Shown here: positions 35,896-47,800 of the stretch, one piece after another
Layout of the letters: every line of letters starts with the position of its first letter
Numbering within the stretch: position 1 is the first letter of the stretch
Origin: Heliopora coerulea
Taxonomy: Eukaryota > Cnidaria > Anthozoa > Scleralcyonacea > Helioporidae
Assembly: GCA_030142905.1 (NCBI GenBank)
Contig: JASJOG010000062.1
Location: 920,001-984,000 of the forward strand
DNA: 64,000 bases
Direction of reading: 5' to 3'
The notes under the pieces: model-generated
What the model was told of the DNA's origin: nothing
What the model saw: the letters and a program-made list of their open reading frames with translations, nothing else
Database searches by the model: none
Made by a program: the position numbers and the translations under genes

Positions 35896-38800
35896 AAAGC
35901 AAAAGTGTATCATACAAGAAACACAGTTGACGATTGGTTTGAGAGTGCTCGATACCATGTAGGTAGAGCGAAATAACTTTAATAAAGTTAGAAGAACGTT
36001 TGCTACTCGGAGTTTCACGTGTCTACAACACGATCATCAGGCAACCTGATGTAGACACGTGAAACTCCGAGTAGCAAACGCTCTTCTAACTTTATTAAAG
36101 TTATATATATATGTTCAATCTGCAGACGTACGTTTCGCTGCACTACAGCTCATCAGTGCAGCTCGGAACGAACTTGGATTGATAAGGGACCAGAGTGCTC
36201 AAACCGCTACTCGAGCGGTGGGCATTGCTTAACGCTATCGGTTATCCTTATATATCCGCAGAGTGCTCAACAACATCGAAATGTGTATTAATGTATTAAG
36301 AAGCTCATAAATAATTCATAATGTAATACACATGAAAATCATAACCGTGTCGTGTCTTTAAATGTGATAAAAACATGCTTATTTTTCTTCTCAATTTTTT
36401 TGCGGCTTAGAAAACATCAATTTTCAAACTTTCTCGCAGTACGTACTCGTTTTATAAATATTACTAAATATACCTGCATTATAACCCAACTCTTCTCCCT
36501 CGTCAACAGTCATCCCATATGAAATAATCTGATCATTAGTAATACTAAACGTAGCATAACTGATGATGCTATGTTTATCTTTATCCAAGAATAGGATATT
36601 ACGTGACTGTGCCGAGATGCAAATTTCATCTTCAAGTAAAAGGTTCATCTTTCACGAGCGAGACGGATAATTGACGCAAAAGATAAAATTTGTATCTCCA
36701 AGTAGCCATGTAATGTTCCGTTTATTACGTGGTTGATGTAAAAGAGAAGAAAATGCTTTCAGTGGGAGCGGTGAAGATAATTCTTTTTTTCTTTTTTCTC
36801 CTGAATATGAGAAATTCTAGCATTTCTCCGATATCTGTTTAATTAAACTTTCAGAAAAATTAACTGCACCTCTGGCACGGTCGAGATGCATCGCAGATTT
36901 CAGTGAGTTAACTCTTGTTCATGTGCAATGTATATTCATTTCTGTTACTACGTATTACACCTTATGCTGTTCATTACCAGAAAATATACTATCATTAACA
37001 CCAACGTCAAACTCATTAACGCAAAAATACATTCATTTTATTCAATCCACATTCACTAGCGTAGATGTGCAACCATTTTCATCTAAGGGCATTCCCTAGC
37101 TCCTACGGACGACCATTAACGCCATTCTACTATACATTAGGGATAATTTAAATTTCAATTACACAAGATATTTCTGTTGCGTAATTGAAATTTTATTATT
37201 CCTAATGTATAGTGAAATGGTGTTAATGGTCGTCTGTTGGCGCTATAGAATGCCCTTCGATGCAAATGATTGCGTATCTACGTTAATGAACGTCGATTGG
37301 ATAAAATTAATGTTTTTGCGTTAATGAGTTTGAGGTTGGCGTTAATGATAGTTTATTTTCTGGTAATGAACAGTGTTTCATCAGATATCTAAACAGTGAG
37401 CAGTGAGTTGAAAAACGAGGCGATAGCCGAGTTCTTTAACCAACTTTGAGTTGTTTGGATATCTGGTGAAACAGTACGTTCGATTGTACGGTACTACATC
37501 TCAAACGAAGCTGTACTTGTAGAAAAAGTCGTGTTTAAAGTTGTCGAGATTCTATGCTAATCAAGATGAGGTATCCAAACTACGTCCCGGTACTGATTTC
37601 CTTTCGTGTTTTAGCCATGAATTGTTAATAAATTTTAGATATGCGTGAAACTAATCGTGTGACTGAGATCTAATCGGTTTTTTGTGTAGGAGTCCGACGA
37701 TTTTTCCAGCTTTCAACTAACTAATCTCCTCAAGCGCGGAAAGCTTACCCAAAGACTAGGAACAATACGGAAAGAGATGAACGAACGAAGAGCAGGCGAA
37801 CTGGTCGTGGACGTTGCCCAAAGTGGAGTGGAAGGAAATTCAATCATCCAGTCTCAAAAAATTATGTCGGAGGAATCTGGGCATTATATTTTAATCAAAC
37901 GACCTGAATCAAGCAAGCCAGAAGGTGAGATATAAAATCTGGAGTCTGTACTTACTTTCCACCTCAGTTACTCCTTTAGCGCCCAATCGAACAAATCTGT
38001 CCCACTTGATACATGCCAATTAGATTCATAAACAGAATTCAATAAATTTTGAAAAGAAATTTGAATAGATTGAATAATTTAAAATTTCTTAAGAAAAAAT
38101 CTGGGACTTAAAACGTTAATCTATAGCTCCCGATCTTACATATCTGTACGATTTAATACATATAAGTTAGATTCATAAATAGATTTCAATAGGTTTTTAA
38201 AAGAATTTTAGAATTGGTTGAATAATCTGGAATTATCTTTCGAAAAATCTGGGATCTAAAGGGTTAATATAAACTTGGTTTTAATGCTTGGCTAGTCAGC
38301 CGAAGTTTCTTGCTTAGGCATTATACTGTCGATGCGCTTACTCGACTGTTACGTGCAGTTGTTATCCTGTATGTATAAATATAGTGTAATATACTCATAA
38401 ACTGGTAGGAACAAGTCTTGCACATTAATCGCAGGTAAACTGGAACCGTTTAAATCAGTCTTTAAATACCGTATTTCAATGGATGCTGAAAGATTTGATT
38501 GGCCTTATCGTTTTGTTTTGCTTTGTTTTTCCAATTGGAGCTCTGTCTTTTTTTAAGATATTGAAGTCGAAGAAGATACGCTCGCTGGAGGATTTTTCCG
38601 TGAGGTTCATTACAACGATCTTGACAGGAATCCTCTAGTTTTGAAAAATTTACCAAGAGTTTCTGAAAAGGTGGCGGAAGCTAGCGTAAGCGACTTGTTA
38701 GACGAGAAAGCTAGCACCACGGATGGAGGCAGTAGTGCTAGCCACAGTTTTCAAGATGTTGCAGATATGTCTGTTCTTTCACCGACTTGGTCAGATAACT

Positions 38801-41800
38801 CGAACCTTCATGTAATACTCGAAGATAAAGAGCAAGAGAATGACGAAATAATACAACCTACCTCGGCTGTTGATGCAGGAGAGTCAAACCAGACGAGTGA
38901 AGATTTATTGGGAAAGATCAATGTTAACAGTAAACGCCACACTGCTCAGGATCCGGAATGTTGTGATATAAAAAATAGTAAAATTCAAGGCGTCAATGTG
39001 CAGCATGCAGAAAGTAACATAAAACTGACTGACTCTAGTTTGGACTACAGAGCTGGCACAATGGCTGCTACAAACCCAGATAAATTAAAAACTGACTCAC
39101 AGGAGGTCATTATAGAAGTTACTCCGCGGGTCAACGAAAGACTTATAACCACACAGGAAAATATAAATGTCGACGAAACAGATGATGTCTTCGACGATCT
39201 TGAAGACGAAATAAAGCAAAAGAAAATGTTAATTGAAAAACTACTTTCTAATCGAAATACTTCGGCGACTGGGAAAATCTCAAAGGCTGTTAATGAGAAG
39301 AAACCTGTTTTAGATGGAAAGCCTCCTGGAGATATTTGTGGTGACGAAGCTGCTTCTCAGAGTTCGCCTATTGTTTCTAAGCAAGAAGGAAGTTTTTCGA
39401 CGCAAACCAATGATGAAGTCATGAGTATGAATTTAGCTGATGATACTTTAGTTCGTTCTCCCGAACCCTTAAGCGGCGTGGATAATAGTAGAATGCTGTC
39501 TGAGTTTGATAAAGCTCTCCCCTACTGTACGGCTGACTCATCTGTCGAAACTCGACCAGGGGTAAAAGAATTTGAAGGAGCGACTTACGTAAGTATCCTG
39601 CCTCCCGGCATCTCTGCCCTTTTACCGTTGCGACGTTGTCGCGTATAACTTCATCAGTGAGGCTGAGTGATTTTTACCTGTTGTTCACCCGTTTAGGAAG
39701 ATCTCGAGGAGATGAAGGCAAGACTAGATGAAGATCTTGACAATCTTAAAGAAGAGAGGTCACGTCAGAATAGGTTAGCTGCTACAGTCTCCGATGAAAT
39801 GTATAAGGATAGCCAGGTAAGGCAATGTGAAAAAATGTAGAAGTCGAGATATTAACAACATGAAGTTCTTTCTGTCAGGTAATAAAGGAATGCCATTTTT
39901 AAATTCCGTGGGAAAGTATAAGGAACGGAGAGACGCATTGAGGGCGCCTGGGTGATTGGGCTGTCCCAACAACATGACTTCCAATCCCTCTTGATGACAA
40001 TGTTCAGCAATCTCTTTCAAACATCTACGTAAATTAAAATGATCGTTTCATCAAAGTAGTCACAGTGTTTTGTTCCACTGGCGGGTCGAGTATTTTGCCT
40101 GGGGTGTTATATGAAGGCGCTTAGCAGGCATGCTCCTTCAGCAAACTTTGAAAAATAGAAGTCCGCAGAAAATCATTTTTGGCAATGTGGGGATTAAAAT
40201 GTGAGTATACCTTAGACTTGAGAATAAGTTGAGATTCAATGCAAATACCTTTTTCTCTTTCAATTTTTTGGCTGATCTGAACAGATCAAACAGATTGCGA
40301 ATCCGTACCACGTCTTGTGCAGTTAGGAACTAGATCCTTCCGTCTTTAAATCAAATTTATTTACTAGTGTCCATGTAGCCAAATTTCAAGAAATTTGCCT
40401 AATGGCTGCACATTTAACTACAGTTGAACAAAAGAATGGACTGACGTGGTGCGAAGTTGTCGAAAAAGTCTTCCGGTTGTTAAATTTAATAAATTTTGCG
40501 GGTAATGTCTGAAAGTCATTTAAACAAAGTATTTACCTGGCACTTGTACTTTCCAGTAGCAGATAAGGGAGTTATATGGCTCTTCTTAATCTTTCCTGTT
40601 GGGTACGCCAGTGATTTGATCAACTACGCTACGAACTTTCTTTAAAATGATCTAGAGAAAGGAAGATGTGAACCATCATTTTTGTGGAACTTGGGCCTCA
40701 AGGCATGAAACAAATTTACATTTCGGCTTGTAAATGTAACTTCTTGAGATTTCCTTAAGTACCTATGAAAATGCTTGCCTCTGATGGACATAGTGAGGCA
40801 ACGATGGTCAAAGGTCAGTCAATATCTCCTAGCTCGACTGGCACTCTTTGTCTGGGACCCAAATGGCCGCCAATCTGCCACAACTTTAATGCATCAATGT
40901 AAGGAACTACTACATTTTAAGTTTGCTAGAATTAAGTATACTAATGAGACTCGAACAACATTGGTTTCGGTTCAAATCCGCAACACATGGTTTACCTGGT
41001 CAATATCTTAGGGATATTCAACTAGTGAAGTGAATATCTCGTGAATTTCCTTTGGTTGCCAAAAACTAAAAAAAAATTTAATTGTTCTTGTCAGTTAATC
41101 TTACCTCAATATAACAAACTTTTTTTTGCTCGTGCCTTTCTAGGAGTTGCTTCAATTGTTTGGAATTCCTTTCGTTGTGAGTCCTATGGAAGCTGAGGCC
41201 CAGTGCGCAACCTTAAATGAAAACAACTTGTGCGAAGGATCAATTACTGAAGACAGCGATATTATGTTATTTGGAGGAAAGAAAGTTTACAAGAACGTGT
41301 TCAATCAAAACAAGAACGCCGAACTTTATCAGGAAGATGATGTTAAGTGTGTGTTAGGTGAGATATATTTTAGCAGGTAACTGCACAGAGACATGTACAG
41401 ACAACTGGGGTACTCTACACGTTACCGAACCCGGGTTCTCTGCAATAAGCAATTGATGATGAAACGCTAACCCCCTTGTAAGCGTAACAACGGAAGCACT
41501 TCTTTCAATATGCTGGAATGACATGGCTTTACCTTAAACATTGACTTAATGTTTTTTTTTGGATTAAAATTAGGGTTAGGGCTCTTTACTGTCTTAAATG
41601 TTTTACCGTTTAACTCGATTGATGAACGTTAGCCGTGTAGAGTATGTGTTTTTGATTCGAAGGTGGCGTTTGAATGGCGGGCTGTCTTAGGTACGGTAAT
41701 CTCTAGGATATCCGACAGCTGTAATAATTGGCCTCTTGATTGACGGTTCCTTACTTTTCTCTTGTTCGACTTCGCTTCCCATACTATTATTCTTTATATA

Positions 41801-44800
41801 AAGAATACTAATTAGGCTGCTGCAGCATATTACACTGGTATTTGCGCGTATTAGCTTTCTTAAAAATAAGGAATACAAGATATAGTTGAATGACTGTACT
41901 TATTCGTTACTTGGATTTCATTGATGTCTCTGATGAACTAGCTTTGATGTCATGATTTGGTCTTGAATTGTTAATGATTTTTGAATAGAATTCCGTTGGA
42001 GAGGTTTTTTCTATGTGAAAGGACAGCGCCAAGGTTTTGTATCTGGTTCAGTTCGGCAATGAAACTGTCATACGAGAACCTCAATCGCCCTTAATGACCG
42101 CCTCCCCCTAATGTTCGAAATTTAACTTTGGCTTCCAAATTCTGGAAAAGAAGTTCAGAATGTCCTTGCTTAAATATTAATTTCGCTTCAATTTTAAATA
42201 CGCACACTAATTTAGTGACGTACTTTAAATTTGTCTAAACAAATCAGTGTTCAGTTTTTCATTTTAACACTCTGACATTTTGACTTTTTCGTCAGGTCTT
42301 GATCGTCTGACTCTAATTACTATCGCCTTGCTGACAGGAAGTGATTACACTGACGGATTACAAGGTAAACGAGCTCACAGAAACTGGAAATAAAATCCGT
42401 GATTTTATTTGGCTCGGCTATTCAGTCTGAAACAAAAGTTAAACCTTCTCATTTGTGGCTTATTAGATCAATTTTGTAGCATAGTTTCCCCTGTTATTCT
42501 TACACTCTGCTTTTTCTGCGGCAAAAGTATAAAACAAAATATAATCCAAAAACCAGCATCTTCAAAAATGGAGATCCAAATCAAATCAAGATGATATAGC
42601 AAATCAGTGATATTGCGATAAAGTCGAAAGATCCCTGATTCGATGTACCGTTTTGATTTAACTTGAGTCTCTAGTTTTCAAGCTGCTATCATTTGGATTA
42701 AGTTTTGTTTTATATTTTTTTCAAACTGTCGGCTGATATTGGCTTTTTCTACGGCAAAAGTACTGGAAATGTTTATGGAAGTTTTTCACTTGCTGAAGTA
42801 GTGCATGAGCTAGGACCTCAAATTTGGCCAACTGGTACCACTTAGGGGTGGACAAAGTGCGGCTCAAAATTCGCGTTTCTCAGGTTTGAGCTTGGCAATC
42901 GTCCACATATCCTAAATATCACCAAGCTTCCACTTGCACAATATGGCATATACCATCCATGTCGATCATTTGCACTATTATCACATCGTGGCCACCGCAT
43001 TGGCAACACTTACCTCAAAGTGGTACCTGAGCTCTCCGTCTGAGTCTCGGTGACTCAGTAGTTAGAATGTCTCATTGGTCATCAGAAAGATGCGGTTCGA
43101 GTCCGTTCTCAGGAATCGTTTTTTCTGGTTCTAAGAACTCAGCAGTCGTTTTTCTGTGAAAATGAGCTTGACGAACCTCTGCACATCGTCCATGGAAGAT
43201 GAAACTTTGCCAAATGGTATCACCATACGTTCATTTTACGATGGGTCAAGAGATTTCCAAAAATTTGTCATTTGTTTGTTGCCCGAGTGGTACAAACCGA
43301 TCCATAGGCTCATGCAGAAAGAACAGAATGTTTTTGTATTCTGAGTGGCATCAGCTAGTTTTAAACTGAACGCATTACATCATGTGTATTTTGTAAAAGG
43401 TATTGGGATTGTGTCAGCGATGGAAATCATTCAAGAATTTTCTGGCCAGGGCATTGACAAACTAAAAAACCTGAAGTAAGTGCGAATTAACAGTTACTGA
43501 ACTAATATATTTTCAAACTAACAGATTACAGACAATTATGCTAGAGGAAGTAAGCTGCGATCGGTGCATTGATACGAATATTTTCGCTACTAAATTCAGC
43601 CTTGGTTGATTTTAGTCGCAAACGACTTCTTCGTGGACCATACGTACGAACGTGTGTGGCTTATGCTAACCGCGACAGGCCTTAATGTTCTTTCTGCGGA
43701 TGTTAAGTCTAGGCCAAACGAGAACATTACAATAGGTCACTGTAAGGCAACGTACATCCACTTGCGTAATTTGCGTTGAGGCCGTAAATCAATGAGAACG
43801 TGAGTCACTATTAGTCAATTATCATCAGCTTACAGTAACTAAGAGGCAATGTTAAAACAATAACATGTGGTCACTGTAAGCCAACATAAATCAACTTGAG
43901 GTGACTTACACCGAGGCCACGTACAAACAAGAATGTACAAAAAGTCACTGTAAGTCAACTTTCACCAACTTGCGTAACTTTCCAAGTCAACTTACATCAA
44001 CATCCGGAAATTTACAATAGAGCCATACAGAAAGGGGAACATACGTCACTGCAAGTAAGATTTCGGTACATGAACTTGCTGTAATTTTCCTTGAGGCCAT
44101 GCCCAAACGAACACTCGAGACAATGCAATTCACAGAAAGCCTTTTAACCCTTTCCGGTCCGTACCTGACTTTAAAATTTTACTCTGGCTAACGCCAGACA
44201 ACTTTACTCCGGCTAGAGCCAGTTGATTTTACTCGTCAAGGGGAGACGTCTCGGACAGAAAAAGGTTAAACTTACATTCAAATTTAAACGTGATCAAACT
44301 TGTTGCATTTGTTGTACGTTGATACAAGTCGATGGCCAAGCGAGATACGACATGATAATTTATGGCCACTTAAATTCTCCTCTGAGTACGTACTTGCGAA
44401 TTGTTGCATTCTGAGGATTTTAATATTTGACATACTTTTAAACATGCTTACTTCTGGTAAGTTCATTCTCGATACAGGTGGAATGGAGTGAGTGTATGTA
44501 AATTCAGCCGGAATAAATGATGAAATGCTGGTCAAATGTTGTGTCACGATCATTAAGACTAAATTTGTACTATTTAGAAACTGGTTGGCTGAAAGGAAGA
44601 AATGTGGTAATCCATCTCACGAAAGTAAACTAAAAAGTAAACTGGTGAGTAGTCTAACTTACGTTTGTTTTCGAAATGCTTTTCTCGGTGTTTGATCTCA
44701 CAGTCAAAGACCCGAGTGAACTTTCTAGTTGGTTTGTTATCTTCTTCGTAAGCGACTGAACAACTAGAAAGGAAATTAAATATCTCTTTTTCTACACACG

Positions 44801-47800
44801 GGCAAATTGACGTGTTTTTAGAAATAGTTTAAAGCAGTCGGTACTGCATAACACGAAGATTACGACCAGTTCAATGCTTGTTTCAGAGTCAAAAGTCTTT
44901 TTTTTTTTTCCAGAGGAATATATCCCTACCCGTTGGTTTCCCATCCCAACAAGTATTTGATGCATATCTAAATCCAGCTGTTGATGATTCCATGGAAACC
45001 TTTTCGTGGGCAAATCCGGACTTACACTCCCTCAGATTATATCCTTTTTACATATATCCTTATTATATCTTTTCATGAGCAAATAAAAATATGTTATTGT
45101 CATAAGCTTCTCAAGTTAGGATAAATATCAGAGAAGTGGAGTGTCGCTGAAAGAAACAAAGTTCACGTAATTCACCGCCAGTCCATCAAAATACGTCGTA
45201 CATCTTACCCTAAGGCCTACATGTAAATCATAGAAAGAATATAGCATAATCAGGTTGCTTTAGGAATGGGAATTGCCCGAAGCTTAAATTTCGAACTGAT
45301 TTGCCGGGTCGGGACATAGAGTCTTTGATTTTTGACCAACAGCCCCGTTGTGCGTTTCTGCCATAGTAACTATGCTTACCCTGTTGTACAATGCTAGGAA
45401 ACCTCCGTTTAATCCATATGAGTCCTTGTATTTGGTTTTTGAGAGTTGGCAAAAGGGCTCCTTTTCAAATATTGCCCTTTCTGGTGCCTTTTCTAGGAAT
45501 TCTTGCACTAAAATTCATTCCACCTCTGTCTGAGCTTTCTTTTTCCCCAGGATTAAATAAGGACACCCTAACTAAGGGCAGTCACAGGCATTTTTAGGCC
45601 AAGTCAAGGGTACTTTCTTTACCCCAAAGACATTTTAGTGACCACAAACATGCAAAAGTAGTGTTCGGGGTTGATTTCTTTTTCATAATCGCTTATATAG
45701 CGGGCCAATGCTTGAAAGTTGCCTGGGGTTAAACACTGCCCTACGAGTTGTGTCTATACCTGGGACTTCAAAAGATTCATTTAAGTACCTGAAAGGAAAA
45801 AACCGGTGCAGCCCACAGATATTATGATAACAAATTAACAGAGAATCTGATGGATGCCTTTTCCTTGACGTTGTTTTAAATTTGCTGCGGAAAAGTTAGG
45901 ATGGAGCAAATCAAAAACCGACGAGATTCTTTTACCGGTGTTGAAACGTTTGAATAGCTCGGAGGTACAGTTAAAGTTACTGTTTATTGGAAATTTTACT
46001 TGGTAGAAACTTTACTCTATTGGTAGCGCAAAGTTCCAGAAATACCGTCTCTCATCTTCTTGCGTTGAAAGTGAGATCAACTGGCTGCTTATATATTTGA
46101 GTTGGGCTTTTGAGAAGACATCTATCATGCGTAAGAGACTTGTATACGGGAAGATGGTGTTTATCCTCTCGCTGATCTAACGTTGGAAAGCCAGACCTCG
46201 GGTTGTTTGTAGTTTATTTTGTTGGTATGGTTCAGAATCGTAGCCGAGTGAATGAATAATTTTACAAGACGGCTGTCATTATTATGAAAATTGGAACTGT
46301 GGTTGTGTTTCCATGTACAATCTCCTACTGTGCGCATGATGGATGTCTTTGCAGTTTGCTTTTGCATGGCTATTCTTTGTGTTGAACATTGCGGATCTAG
46401 TGGCCGCTATTGGGCAGTATTAGGGTGTTGCTAACTTTCCGATTTTAAAAACTGTACATTACGAGCCAAGATAATTCTTCCGTAACTTTTCCTAACGTGA
46501 AAACGTCCTCAAACGCGTCTTTTTTACCTCCGGACAGTTTAGTCAGAAACACAACATTGATAAAGTAATTGACAATCGGTTATGGTAAAAGAAAAAAACC
46601 AGAAAAAAACTAGAATTCGGCTTAGGCTGTGTAAACAACATGCAAAAATCCGTAAGTTTCAAAAATGTCCGAAATTGGAAGGAGAAAATCGTAACGTTTC
46701 AAGCGAAGGACCTCTGTCTGAGCGTTATGTTGAAACGCGGGAATTTTCTGCCTTCAGTTTGTCCAACTTTTTTAACTTTTGAGCTGTATAGGTTTTTTGT
46801 TGGGTTTTTTTTTTGTTTCTTTTTTTCTTTTGGTGCAAAGTTATTTTGACTGTATTTTAGCTTGCTTCTCCTTGTGTCGATGAAGAAATCCTTAGTTTGT
46901 TATCCTTAAGGTTACTTAATGTACTGGTTCCTACCGTGGTGTTCGTTAACCCTGGGATTATAAATAAGCTTAGTGCGGTGGATGGTATTACAATCGAATC
47001 CGCAGCAAAGATCAAATTTGTGTGCTCCATACCTCCACCTAGATTAATTAACTGGGTTCGCCGACGAGACGACAGTTAGCACGTGTCCTTTCGTGCGATG
47101 AACCCATACATAATATGCATAGACACGAACATGCTTTTAGCATTGATGTACAGTAATTGCATTACGAACAGTATCATAGACGCTTACTAAAACTTGGCAT
47201 GTCGTTACTTGCAAACTCACAGCACGTATGTCTTGTCGTCACGAACTAGTGCACACGTTAATCTTTGCTTGACCACTTCAGTCCATGTTCGTAAATAATT
47301 AGAAACTTCACATCAGTGAGCAAAATATTACTGGTTTGATCGACTTATCAAAGTTTTTGATTACCACTGGTTCATGATGGGCTTGATGTATGAACTGTCA
47401 TTTCGCATACCTTGATATGTCAAGCATTCACGAAGTGTCATATGATGTATTAGTGTGTATATAGTGCCTGGTGTCGATAGGTTTTTGTATAGTTTTTTCT
47501 CCAGTTATACACTTGAAAACAATTAATAAATCCTTGACAGATTGAGACTTGGAGATTGACAGTACATACGCCACTCCGATCACGAACTGGTACATGTTGT
47601 TATCTCTGCTTAGCATTAGCTCTTTAATTTGCATACTGAGATTTCTGGCCTAAATTGCTCCTCAAACGGTCAAATCAAACGTAATAAATAAATACTACCC
47701 TCAATTACAGAAAAAAACAAAAAACTCTCCTTCATTCAATAAAACTGCAGTAATTTTTTCCTCTTGTAACGAAGGTAAGGAGTTACTTGTTTTAGGCAAA

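Larger units (their letters stand above)
33151..37689 (+). other. ercc5: ERCC5 intron 6 (mobile-DNA rich)
   Basis: 4.5-kb intron holding the MITE pair, the hammerhead hairpins, a (TA)n run and the snap-back MITE. A block at 36310-36430 is also found near 57180-57290 (see repeat entries). Confidence 0.7.
41358..43399 (+). other. ercc5: ERCC5 introns 10 and 11 around exon 11
   Basis: Intron 10 (41358-42295) shows TTAGGGTTAGGG near 41570 but no array. Intron 11 (42365-43399) holds a tRNA-like sequence, listed separately. No other gene seen. Confidence 0.5.

Noticed and set aside
38462..38656. Minus-strand ORF over the start of ERCC5 exon 8
   Set aside because: Shadow of the real plus-strand exon; no independent support.
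39589..39648. Continuation of ERCC5 exon 8 to the end of its ORF
   Set aside because: The frame stops at 39646-39648, while a strong gtaagt donor at 39589 joins in phase to the conserved exon 9.
43045..43115. Functional tRNA gene
   Set aside because: A and B boxes are present but no paired acceptor stem or clear anticodon arm; more likely SINE-derived.
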